Source: Cellulomonas sp. Root485
GTDB lineage: Bacteria; Actinomycetota; Actinomycetes; Actinomycetales; Cellulomonadaceae
Length of the DNA: 64,000 nucleotides
Reading direction: 5' to 3'
Assembly (NCBI RefSeq): GCF_001426705.1
Contig: NZ_LMFC01000003.1
Span: forward strand, 384,981-448,980
In this document: piece by piece, positions 34,077 to 42,205 of the stretch
Layout of the letters: every line of letters starts with the position of its first letter
Position numbering within the stretch: the stretch's first letter is position 1
The notes under the pieces: generated by a model
What the model was told of the DNA's origin: nothing
The model's database searches: none
Seen by the model: the letters and a program-made list of their open reading frames with translations, nothing else
Program-made: the position numbers and the translations under genes

Positions 34077-35501
34077 TCAGTCCCCGTAGCTGGTCTGCGG
34101 CGCCGCGGCGTACCTCCGCGGGCCGACGCCCAGCCCCGAGTACGCGGCCGGCTCCCCCGCGACGATCGTGCGCGTCGTACCCCGGACCGGGTCGATCGCG
34201 ACGATCGAGCTCGTCGCGAGAGCGCCCGCTGCCGCCGTCGGTCGGAGCGTGGCCAGCAGCTCGGACCCGCGGACGTCGAAGACCTCGAGCGCGGGGGACC
34301 CGCCTGTGCTCAGGGGCGTGACGCCGTCGTCGGTGATCTCCCACCACGAGGCGACGCTCTCGGTCGGTCCGAAGCTGCCGGCGACGAGCCGGTCACCCAC
34401 GCGCCACACGCCTGCCAGCCGCTCCGGCACGGGGAGTCCGACGAGCCGTCGTGGGGTGCCCGAGTCGACGCGCACCAGCCAGAGCTCGTTGTCCGCACTG
34501 CTGAGGGCGAAGTCCGTCTCGCCGCCGGGCGTGCACTCCATGAGCACGTGCAGGGCGTCCGCCCACATCCACACCCGGCAGGCATTGAGCCGGCCGAGGT
34601 AGGGCTTGGGCAGGACGATCTGCTGGAGCCCGGCCGTCAGGAAGGCCCGCGGACCCGCGGCGTCGTTCACGACGACACGCATCCGGTCGGGACTCTGGAT
34701 CCAGTGCGCCGTGCCGTACCAGGTGTCGAACGCGCCCGTCGTCGCGCGCACCGCACCATCGGCGCCGACCAGGCTCAGCTGCGCCGACGACGTGCTCCAG
34801 GAGGTTGCCAGGACGTCGGAGCTGCCGTCGCCGACGAACTGCGCGCTGACCTCGTAGGTCGGTCCGACCGTCATCCCGAACCCCAGGCCAGGACCCGCCT
34901 CCCCGGTGTTCAGGTCGACCACGTGCACGGACGCGTCCTCCGCGATGGCCACCACGAGTGGGCTCCGTGGGAGCCAGTCGACGACGGTCCAGCCCCCGAG
35001 GTGGGCGGTGGGCACCACGTACGGCTTCCCCTCGGGGCTCAGCAGGTACGTGGCGCCCGGGAGGATCGCCTTCTGCTCCTCGTCCAGAGCCTCGTAGCCG
35101 ATCAGGGTCCACCCCTCGCCGGCCGCCTCCAGCATCCCCGGCGTCGCGGGCTCGGCACCCCGGAGCGCCGTGACCGTCGGCGTCGTCGGAGTGACGACAG
35201 GGGTCGGGGTGGGCGTCGGGGTCGGTGACGGTGTCGGTGTCGGCGTCGGTGCGGTGGTCGTGGGGGCCGGGACGGCGGGCGGTGGAGGCGTGCGGCTCCC
35301 GGAGAGGAGGACACCGACGGTGACCGCGCCCACGACGGCGACGGTGGTGAGCACAGCGGAGCCGGTGCGGACGGCCCGGCGACGGGTCACCCGCCGGGCG
35401 AGCGACGCGGTCTCGACGACCTGGTCGGGCACGGACGCGTCAGCCGCGCGGCGCTGCGACTCGGCGAAGCCGCGGAGGGCGGCCGTGATGTCGTCGGTCA
35501 T
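34077..35501 (-). CDS. Membrane-anchored beta-propeller-like partner of the ECF sigma factor
   Basis: A 474-residue protein. A short cytoplasmic N terminus (about 50 residues) is followed by one membrane helix (SAVLTTVAVVGAVTVGVLLS) and a Thr/Pro repeat linker (PTPTPTPSPTPTPT). The rest is a large extracellular domain of repeating beta strands, propeller-like (VVAIAEDASVHVVDLNTG; LWLVRVDSGTPRRLVGL). The start has AAGGAG seven bases upstream and overlaps the sigma gene stop (ATGA). The topology suits a sensor or anti-sigma partner, although no classic zinc anti-sigma motif is seen. Confidence 0.75.
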   Translation of the reverse strand: MTDDITAALRGFAESQRRAADASVPDQVVETASLARRVTRRRAVRTGSAVLTTVAVVGAVTVGVLLSGSRTPPPPAVPAPTTTAPTPTPTPSPTPTPTPTPVVTPTTPTVTALRGAEPATPGMLEAAGEGWTLIGYEALDEEQKAILPGATYLLSPEGKPYVVPTAHLGGWTVVDWLPRSPLVVAIAEDASVHVVDLNTGEAGPGLGFGMTVGPTYEVSAQFVGDGSSDVLATSWSTSSAQLSLVGADGAVRATTGAFDTWYGTAHWIQSPDRMRVVVNDAAGPRAFLTAGLQQIVLPKPYLGRLNACRVWMWADALHVLMECTPGGETDFALSSADNELWLVRVDSGTPRRLVGLPVPERLAGVWRVGDRLVAGSFGPTESVASWWEITDDGVTPLSTGGSPALEVFDVRGSELLATLRPTAAAGALATSSIVAIDPVRGTTRTIVAGEPAAYSGLGVGPRRYAAAPQTSYGD

Positions 35502-36049
35502 CGTGCGCTCCTTCCCTGGTCGGTGACGCGGACCGACTCGAAGTCGTCCTGGTGATCGGGTGGCCCGACCTGCAGGGTGGTCCGCAGCTTGCCCGTCCCG
35601 TCGGAGAGGTAGCGCTTCACCGCTCCCTGCGACAGGTGCAGTGCCGCGGCGATCTCGGCGACCGGCAGGTCGTCGAAGTACCGCAGCACGACGCAGGCAC
35701 GTTCCCGCGGGGTCAGGACCCGCAGCGCGGCACCGACGTCGGTCGCCGCGGCCGCCGCGTCCTCCGCCCCCGGCGCAGAGGACGCGCCGTCGAAGAGGTG
35801 CGCCTTGCCGCGCCAGGTCTGCCGCTTGCGCGTCTGGTCGAGGAACACCGTGCGGATGGCCTGGCGGACGTAGCCCTCGGCGGCGTGGACCTCGGTGACG
35901 GCGCGCGGCCGCGCGAACGTCCGCACGATCGCGTCGTGCACCAGGTCCTCGGCATCGCGGCGGTCCACGACGAACAGGCATGCGTACGCGACCAGTGCGG
36001 ACCGCCGCTCCCGGACCATCTCGTCCAGGACACCTCTCCAGTGCGCCAC
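35498..36049 (-). CDS. ECF RNA polymerase sigma factor (SigE/SigK-like)
   Basis: A 183-residue group 4 sigma factor. Region 2 reads DRRDAEDLVHDAIVRTFARP and region 4 reads LTPRERACVVLRYFDDLPVAEIAAALHLSQGAVKRYL. The GTG at 36049 follows GGAGGAG by five bases and is preferred over a longer in-frame start. It is coupled to the membrane protein gene downstream, an arrangement usual for sigma/anti-sigma pairs. Confidence 0.88.
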   Translation of the reverse strand: MAHWRGVLDEMVRERRSALVAYACLFVVDRRDAEDLVHDAIVRTFARPRAVTEVHAAEGYVRQAIRTVFLDQTRKRQTWRGKAHLFDGASSAPGAEDAAAAATDVGAALRVLTPRERACVVLRYFDDLPVAEIAAALHLSQGAVKRYLSDGTGKLRTTLQVGPPDHQDDFESVRVTDQGRSAR

Positions 36050-36085
36050 CTGTCTCCTCCCCCGCGGACCCGCTGCTTGATGCCA

Positions 36086-36111
36086 CAACGTGCTCGGGCG
36101 TCGAAACGTTG
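36086..36111 (-). promoter_or_regulatory. Inverted repeat upstream of the ECF sigma gene
   Basis: CAACGT (36086-36091) and ACGTTG (36106-36111) are separated by 14 bp, 37 bases before the start codon. On the minus strand this also places an AAC element upstream of a CGTT element, as expected for an autoregulated ECF promoter. The assignment is tentative. Confidence 0.4.
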
Positions 36112-36241
36112 GGTCCCCGTCGCGCGGGTGCGGCAATCCTGCGGGATCCGGCGGGCCACCGGGGACGACGTCACCCGCTCGGCGCAGCGGCGACCTCCTC
36201 GTCCAGCCCCCGCAGCGTGGGTCGAGGACGCCGGGCCGGCG

Positions 36242-38269
36242 TCACGCTCGCCGGGTCTCCTCCTCGAGCAGGTCCCAGTCGGTGACGACCTCGACGGTCT
36301 CGGCGGCCGTCCACGTGCCCAGCTGGTCGGTCGCGTGCGCGCTCGCCGGGTCGCCCGATGCCCCGAACGGCACCCCCCACCGGCTGCGGCGGCGGTCGCC
36401 GAGGTCCCACACCCACCGCGCGACCGAGCCGCGCCACGACCGGTCGCTCACGCCGGCCACGCTCGCGGTGCAGCGGACGCAGTCGGTGTCGCCGGACAGC
36501 GGGACGTCGTCCACAGTCGGTCCGGGGTAGCCGAACGGGGTCAGGACGGGCTGGAGGCGGTGGCGATCGCCCCAGGTGGTGTTCAGGTCGCGGTCAAGGG
36601 CAACCCGTTCGAGCGCCTCACGCGCCACGGCCACCCCGTCGATCCCGCGCGTCGCCGCGCCCAGCAACCGCGACAGCGCGTCGGCCACCCGGGGTCCGAC
36701 GGCCAGCCACGGGTCGAGCAGGGCGCCGTGGTCGTGGGGGGCGTGCAAGGGGGCGAGGGCCGGGTGGGCGGTGAGCAGCACGGCGACCTCGGCCCGCCAG
36801 GCGGCGAACGCGCCCGCGTCGGCGCTGTCGGCGTCCATGTGCCGGTCCCACGCGAGCAGCCGGTCCCGCAGCGCTGCGGCCGGCGGTGACAGGGCGTCGG
36901 TCCGACGCACCCAGCCGAGGAGCTCGCCGGCGCTGCCGAGGAGGGTGTCGCCGTGGATCGCCGCCATGTCCCCGGGCGCGAACGTGCCGCCCGCGTCGAG
37001 CAGGTCCCGGATCCGTCGTGCCCGGTACGGGGCCACGTAGGCGCGACCGAGGTCCCGTCCGGGGTCCGCGGGCCGCTCGTTGGCGTCGACCGCGACGCCG
37101 GTGACACGGGTGGGATCCGCCAGCCGGTGCCACGGCGCGGGCCGTGCGGCCTGGGACCAGGCGTCGTGCGGCAGCCGGCGCTCCGGGGCGGGCCGGGTCA
37201 CGACGAGGCCCGCGTCGAGGCTCAGTACCGTCCCGTCGGCGTCGGCGGTGAGGACGCGGTTCACCGGGTCCACCCACCCCCGCAGGGCGTCGGCGACGTC
37301 GGCGGCCGACCGTGACCGGAGCAGCGGCAGCAGGCAGGAGAAGCCGACGTCGGACGCGACCCGGGCGGGGAACCGGACGCTGAGCCCGTCGAGCACCAGC
37401 GGACCGCGCTCGGTCTCGACCACGTCGACGTCGACGTCGTCGCCGCCGCGCACCCGGATCGTCTCGACGTGCCGGTCCACGGGCGCCCACCCGTCGGGCC
37501 CGAGCGCCGACAGCCCGTCGGGCGAGAGCCGTTCGCGGAACACCTCGACGTGGTGCGCGATCGCGTTCGTGATCCCCCACGCGACCGTCCCGGTGTGCCC
37601 GAAGTGCTGCACGCCCGGCACCCCCGGGAACGCGAGCCCGAGCACGTCGAACTCGTCGCACGCGAGCCTGACCTGCTGGTACACCCCGGGGAGCTCGATC
37701 ATGCGGTGCGGGTCGCCCGCCAGGATCGGCTGGCCGGACGCCGTCCGCGACCCGTGCAGCGCCCACGCGTTCGAGCCCGACGACGCGGTCTCGGCCGAGT
37801 CGAACAGGCCGACGGCGTCCGCCCCGAGCGTCAGCCGGACGTGCTCGTTCCACAGCAGCCGGGGGAACATCGAGAACAGCGCGTGGTGGACGAGCATGAT
37901 CCCGAGCGGCGTCCAGGCGGGCCACGGCTCGTGCAGCGCGGCATACCCGAGCCGCTCGTCGAGGGCGTCCGCGTCGCGGCCGTCGTTCACGCCTGCCACG
38001 TACGCGTCGACGAACGCACGGTCCCCATCGGCCAGCGCCGCGTACGCCTTCTGAGCCGTGTCCGCCAGGCGCGCACGCCGCGCGAACCGGTCCCACTCGA
38101 CGCCGCCGGCTCCGACCCGCTCCGCGAGCCGCCCCTCGGCCCGCCACCGGTCGACCTCGATCTGCCACCCGCGGTCGCGCGCGGTCACGTGCCCCTGCTC
38201 GCGGGCCAGCGCCAGGTGGTCGGCCGCCCGGACGTGAGGCACGCCCAGGGCGTCGCGGTAGACGGTCAT
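36242..38269 (-). CDS. Penicillin acylase family Ntn-hydrolase without signal peptide
   Basis: A 675-residue precursor. It starts directly at the family's alpha-chain motif (RDALGVPHVRAAD). After a helical spacer region the autocatalytic site follows, with the nucleophilic Ser of SNAWALHGSRTASGQPILAGD near residue 167. Next come GHTGTVAWGITNA (oxyanion/Asn region) and PFGYPGPTVDDVPLSG late in the protein. Relatives hydrolyse amides such as acyl-homoserine lactones, aculeacin or cephalosporin side chains and are normally exported. Here no signal peptide is visible. There is no ribosome site, but a short upstream frame overlaps its ATG. Confidence 0.88.
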   Translation of the reverse strand: MTVYRDALGVPHVRAADHLALAREQGHVTARDRGWQIEVDRWRAEGRLAERVGAGGVEWDRFARRARLADTAQKAYAALADGDRAFVDAYVAGVNDGRDADALDERLGYAALHEPWPAWTPLGIMLVHHALFSMFPRLLWNEHVRLTLGADAVGLFDSAETASSGSNAWALHGSRTASGQPILAGDPHRMIELPGVYQQVRLACDEFDVLGLAFPGVPGVQHFGHTGTVAWGITNAIAHHVEVFRERLSPDGLSALGPDGWAPVDRHVETIRVRGGDDVDVDVVETERGPLVLDGLSVRFPARVASDVGFSCLLPLLRSRSAADVADALRGWVDPVNRVLTADADGTVLSLDAGLVVTRPAPERRLPHDAWSQAARPAPWHRLADPTRVTGVAVDANERPADPGRDLGRAYVAPYRARRIRDLLDAGGTFAPGDMAAIHGDTLLGSAGELLGWVRRTDALSPPAAALRDRLLAWDRHMDADSADAGAFAAWRAEVAVLLTAHPALAPLHAPHDHGALLDPWLAVGPRVADALSRLLGAATRGIDGVAVAREALERVALDRDLNTTWGDRHRLQPVLTPFGYPGPTVDDVPLSGDTDCVRCTASVAGVSDRSWRGSVARWVWDLGDRRRSRWGVPFGASGDPASAHATDQLGTWTAAETVEVVTDWDLLEEETRRA

Positions 38270-38307
38270 GAGACCGGGTGGGCGAGCGTGCCCGCGGAGA
38301 TCAGCAT
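38266..38307 (-). CDS. Possible 13-residue leader peptide coupled to the acylase gene
   Basis: ATG at 38307 opens a 13-codon frame (MLISAGTLAHPVS) whose TGA overlaps the acylase ATG (ATGA). It has GAGGGG five to six bases upstream, whereas the acylase ATG has none. Translation of this frame could bring ribosomes to the acylase start. It could equally be chance; no homologue can be checked here. Confidence 0.35.
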   Translation of the reverse strand: MLISAGTLAHPVS

Positions 38308-38562
38308 CGTGACCCCTCGCCCGCGTCCGTCACGAGCACGCGCGAGACCGCGCGGGCCTGTGGAGCTCTCGCCGTGCGGCATGGGCACACAGTGCACCAG
38401 CGGGCGCGGGTGCGCACGCAGATTCCGGTGCGTGAGCGGGCCGACGTCGACCATCCCGCGCGCCGATCCGTCGAGTAGCGCGTCGCCGTCGCGGGGGCTG
38501 GGTCGAATCGATACGTTCTGGCCCGGGAAGGCGCTATCCATCCCGCCGGTCCAGATGTCACG

Positions 38563-40344
38563 ATGGAGCGCGTGACATCTGGCCCTCAGCCCTATCTCGC
38601 CGTGGTCGACATCGACGGCGCGCACCCGGTCCGCTCGGTCGTCCGGCTCCTCGGAGCCCACCGCAGGCGCGTGCTCACGGCGGTGGCGTTCTTCACCTTG
38701 AAGGACATCCCGCTCTGGCTGATGCCGGTGATCACGGGCAAGGTCATCGACGTCGTCGTCGCGGGCGGCCCGACGAGCGAGCTGTGGCTCTGGGCCGCGG
38801 TCGCCGTCGCCGCGCTCGTGCAGAACTACCCGAACCACGTGCAGTGGACCAAGCTCTTCATGGGCGCGGTCCGCGAGATCGGCGCCGACCTGCGCAACGG
38901 GCTCACCTCCCGGCTGCAGAGCCTCTCCATCGGCTTCCACTCCCGGGTCAGCGCGTCGATCGTGCAGACCAAGGTGGTGCGCGACGTCGAGAACGTCGAG
39001 GTGATGCTCCAGCAGATCGCCCACCCGCTGCTCTCCGCGACGATGGTCATGCTCGGCGCGATCGTCATGACGGCGCTGGCCGTCCCCGAGTTCCTGCCCG
39101 TGTACGCCCTGACCATCCCGCTGGCCGTGCTGCTGCGGTTCGTCCTGGCGCGGCGGTCCCGCGAGCGCAACGAGTCGTTCCGGCGCGAGGTCGAGCACTT
39201 CTCCGCCCGCGTCGGCGAGATGGCCACCCTCATGCCCATCACGCGTGCGCACGGGCTGGAGGCCACCGCGGAGGAGCGCGTCGCCGTCGGCGCCGAGGGC
39301 GTGCGGTCCGCCGGCTACCGCCTCGACGTGCTCAACGGCCGGTTCGCCTCGCTCAGCTGGGTGAGCCTGCAGCTGCTCGGCGTGCTCTGCCTCGTGCTCG
39401 CGGCCTGGGTGTCGATCACCGGGATCATCACGATCTCCGCCGGCCAGGTGGTCCTGCTCAGCTCCTACTTCGCGCTCATCACCGGGTCCGTCACCGGCCT
39501 GCTCATGCTCCTGCCCATCGGCGCGAAGGGCCTCGAGTCGGTCCGGTCCATCGCCGAGGTCATGCAGGAGCCCGACCTCGAGGTGAACGCCGGCAAGCGC
39601 CGCGTCGACCGCGTGGACGGCCGGCTGACCCTCGAGCACGTGCACTTCCGCTACCCCGACGCCGACACCGACGCCCTCGACGGGATCGACCTGACGATCG
39701 AGGCCGGCCAGACCGTCGCGTTCGTCGGCCCGTCCGGCTCCGGCAAGTCGACCGTGCTCAACCTGGCGCTCGGCTTCCTGCGACCCACCGGCGGCCGGCT
39801 CCTGCTCGACGGCGTCGACACCGCCCTGCTCGACCTGCGCTCCGTGCGCACGCACGTGTCCGTCGTGCCCCAGGAGTCGGTGCTGTTCGAGGGGTCCATC
39901 CGGGACAACGTCGCCTACGGCCTGCCGAAGGTGTCCGAGCAGCGCATCCGCCAGGCGCTCGTCGACGCCAACGCCGCCGAGATCGTCGACGCCCTGCCCG
40001 ACGGGTGGGACACCGTCGTCGGCGAGCGCGGCGCCCGGCTGTCCGGCGGCCAGCGCCAACGCATCGCCATCGCCCGGGCCCTGGTCCGCGACCCGCGCAT
40101 CCTGCTGCTCGACGAGGCGACCTCCGCGCTCGACCCCGAGTCCGAGGCTCTCGTGAAGGAGGCCCTCGCACGGCTCATGCGCGGGCGCACCACGCTCGTC
40201 GTCGCGCACCGGCTGTCGACCATCCGCTCCGCCGACCGCATCGTCGTCCTCGACGACGCCCGCGTGGTCGAGGTCGGCACGCACGACGACCTGCTCGCCG
40301 CCGACGGCCGCTACGCCCGGCTGCAGCGCGCTCAGCAGGTGTGA
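38563..40344 (+). CDS. ABC transporter, fused membrane and ATPase domains (exporter type)
   Basis: A 593-residue half transporter. Residues about 30-320 form six membrane helices (type IV exporter fold). The ATPase domain has Walker A GPSGSGKST (near 390), signature LSGGQRQRIAIARALV, and Walker B ILLLDEATSALD followed by the switch His (VVAHRLSTIRSAD). It would act as a dimer. Neighbours do not reveal the substrate. Upstream lies a 293-bp region with no convincing gene. It ends five bases from the convergent thrE-like gene. Confidence 0.9.
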   Translation: MERVTSGPQPYLAVVDIDGAHPVRSVVRLLGAHRRRVLTAVAFFTLKDIPLWLMPVITGKVIDVVVAGGPTSELWLWAAVAVAALVQNYPNHVQWTKLFMGAVREIGADLRNGLTSRLQSLSIGFHSRVSASIVQTKVVRDVENVEVMLQQIAHPLLSATMVMLGAIVMTALAVPEFLPVYALTIPLAVLLRFVLARRSRERNESFRREVEHFSARVGEMATLMPITRAHGLEATAEERVAVGAEGVRSAGYRLDVLNGRFASLSWVSLQLLGVLCLVLAAWVSITGIITISAGQVVLLSSYFALITGSVTGLLMLLPIGAKGLESVRSIAEVMQEPDLEVNAGKRRVDRVDGRLTLEHVHFRYPDADTDALDGIDLTIEAGQTVAFVGPSGSGKSTVLNLALGFLRPTGGRLLLDGVDTALLDLRSVRTHVSVVPQESVLFEGSIRDNVAYGLPKVSEQRIRQALVDANAAEIVDALPDGWDTVVGERGARLSGGQRQRIAIARALVRDPRILLLDEATSALDPESEALVKEALARLMRGRTTLVVAHRLSTIRSADRIVVLDDARVVEVGTHDDLLAADGRYARLQRAQQV

Positions 40345-40348
40345 CCGC

Positions 40349-41614
40349 TCAGCGCTCGTACGCCCAGGTGGGGTCGGTGAGCATGCGGGCGATGGCCAGG
40401 CCGATCGCGAGGGCGGCGACGATGAGCGCGGCCTCGACCCCGAACGCGAGGGCTTCGACCGTGTTGCCGTTGGAGATGTGGAACACCGCCCGGTAGGCGA
40501 GGACACCCGGCACCATGATCGTCACGGCCGGCACGTAGACGGTGATGCGCGGGACGTCGAGACGCGGCGCGATGACGGCGGCGAGCAGCCCGACGACCAG
40601 TGCCGCGACGGCCGCGGCCGCCTGCGGGGGCACGTGCGTCTGGACGATCTCGATGCGCAGCACGTTCGCGAGCATGCCGACGCCGGCCGCCGCGATCGCG
40701 ATGCGCCAAGGGCTGTTGAACATCAGCGCGAACCCGAGGACGCCGAGGAAGCTGGCGACGAAGCGCAGCGCGAGCAGGAGGCCCGGGTCGAGGCTGGGCG
40801 CCGCCGGCGGGTCCGGGCTGAGGCCGACCACCAACGACACCGCCCACAGCGCGAGCGCCGCGGACGTCAGGATCATCAGCGCGTGGACGAGGCGCGCGAC
40901 CCCCGCCGAGAAGTCCAGCTTGGCCAGGTCGAGGAAGCCGGTGACCAGCGGGAACCCCGGGACCAGGAACAGCACGGCCGAGACGTAGCCCGCCTCGTGG
41001 CCGGACCCCACCATGCCCGCGACCTGGAGCAGCCAGACGAAGCCGAGGTACCCCAGGCACGCCACGGTGGCGCTGAGCATGGTGACGCCGAACTGGTTGA
41101 ACCCGCGGTGGAGCATCGTGCGGCGCAGTGCCTGGCCGAGGAACGAGCCGACGAAGACGCCGATGATCTCGACGACACCGCCGCTGTTCAGGAACGAGAA
41201 CGCCGCGCAGGCGATCGCTGCCCACAGCGCGTTGAGGACCACCGGGTACAGGGGCGGCTTGTCGGCGATGCGGTCCAGCTCGGCCGTGACCTCGTCGGGC
41301 GTCACGTGACCGGCGGCGTCCACGCGACCCGCCAGACGCTCCAGCTCGGTGAGCCGGTCGACGTTGACGCCGATGGAGCGCACCTCGGTCACCTCGGTGC
41401 GGAAGCTGGGACCGCGGTGCGACGTCGTCGTGATCTCCGTGAGCGTCACGTGCGCCTCGTGCCGGTCGATGCCCAGCGCCGTGGCGATCCGGGCCATGGA
41501 GGCCTTGACCCGGTACGAGCCTGTGCCCGCCGACAGGCTCAGCCGTCCGACCCGCAGCACGACACCGGACCGACGGATCAGCTCGAGCTCGTCGTCGTCC
41601 GGAGCGGTGGGCAC
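40349..41614 (-). CDS. ThrE-family threonine/serine exporter
   Basis: A 421-residue membrane protein. The hydrophilic N-terminal half (VGRLSLSAGTGSYRVKASMARIATALGI) and the ten-helix C-terminal half (LDPGLLLALRFVASFLGVLGFALMF; VTIMVPGVLAYRAVFHIS) follow Corynebacterium ThrE. That protein exports threonine and serine by proton exchange. The GTG at 41614 is chosen because CATCAT lies six bases upstream; ATG at 41674 would be the longer choice. Function by family, so substrate moderately sure. Confidence 0.85.
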   Translation of the reverse strand: MPTAPDDDELELIRRSGVVLRVGRLSLSAGTGSYRVKASMARIATALGIDRHEAHVTLTEITTTSHRGPSFRTEVTEVRSIGVNVDRLTELERLAGRVDAAGHVTPDEVTAELDRIADKPPLYPVVLNALWAAIACAAFSFLNSGGVVEIIGVFVGSFLGQALRRTMLHRGFNQFGVTMLSATVACLGYLGFVWLLQVAGMVGSGHEAGYVSAVLFLVPGFPLVTGFLDLAKLDFSAGVARLVHALMILTSAALALWAVSLVVGLSPDPPAAPSLDPGLLLALRFVASFLGVLGFALMFNSPWRIAIAAAGVGMLANVLRIEIVQTHVPPQAAAAVAALVVGLLAAVIAPRLDVPRITVYVPAVTIMVPGVLAYRAVFHISNGNTVEALAFGVEAALIVAALAIGLAIARMLTDPTWAYER

Positions 41615-41670
41615 AGACCCATGATGGCCCGTGGGCACCGCCGACGACGGAACCGAAGGTCCCGACGACC

Positions 41671-42114
41671 TCACGCGTCCGGCGGCGTCGCCTCGTCCCC
41701 CACGACCCGCAGCAACCGCAACAGCTCGGCCTGCTCCTCGGCGGACAGCCGCCCCAGCCGCTCGGCGGCGCCCTCGTGGCGCTGCGTCGAGATCGCGGCG
41801 AGCAAGGCGTGCCCGGCAGGCGTGAGCTCGAGCAACGTGGCGCGCCGGTCCGTCGGGTCGGGCAGCCGCCTGACCAGCCCGTCCTCCTCGGCGAGGTCCA
41901 CCTTCGAGGTGACCGACCGCGGTGCGACGTCGAGCGCGGCGGCGAGCTCACCGAGCCGGCGGGGACCGTCGCACCGTTCGAGGGTGCGCAGCAGCCGGAG
42001 CTGCCCGGGAGTGGTGCCCTGCAGCTCGAGCCGGGCGGCGGCGTCGCGACGGACGCCACGGAGCACGCCGTACAGGAGCTCGAGGAGCTCTCCGGAGCCG
42101 TCGGAGGAGGTCAC
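41671..42114 (-). CDS. MarR-family transcriptional regulator
   Basis: A 147-residue winged-helix protein. The DNA-binding part is TTPGQLRLLRTLERCDGPRRLGELAAALDVAPRSVTSKVDLAEEDGLVRRLPDPTDRR (across 41830-42000), typical MarR. The GTG start lies seven bases after TAGTCT with no ribosome site (leaderless). It is divergent from the large ABC exporter gene, with a palindrome between them, so it probably controls that exporter. Confidence 0.9.
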   Translation of the reverse strand: MTSSDGSGELLELLYGVLRGVRRDAAARLELQGTTPGQLRLLRTLERCDGPRRLGELAAALDVAPRSVTSKVDLAEEDGLVRRLPDPTDRRATLLELTPAGHALLAAISTQRHEGAAERLGRLSAEEQAELLRLLRVVGDEATPPDA

Positions 42115-42121
42115 GGCGGTG

Positions 42122-42167
42122 AGACTACCGCAACTTGTGATCCAGGCACATAGTGAGTTAACCTCAC
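42122..42167. promoter_or_regulatory. Divergent marR/ABC exporter control region
   Basis: Contains the marR -10 box TAGTCT (complement of 42122-42127), TTGTGA at 42135-42140 as a rightward -35 candidate, and the imperfectly centred palindrome GTGAG-TTAAC-CTCAC (42153-42167). The palindrome covers the rightward -10 position and is the likely MarR operator. Confidence 0.6.
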
Positions 42168-42205
42168 CATCGGCCCACAAGGCCCAGGACCAAGGAGGTG
42201 GGCCC

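Noticed and set aside
38301..38561. An 86-codon minus-strand frame between the acylase and ABC exporter genes
   Set aside because: Arg/Thr/Ala-rich with no ribosome site or family; the 293-bp gap is better explained as upstream regions of the two divergent genes.
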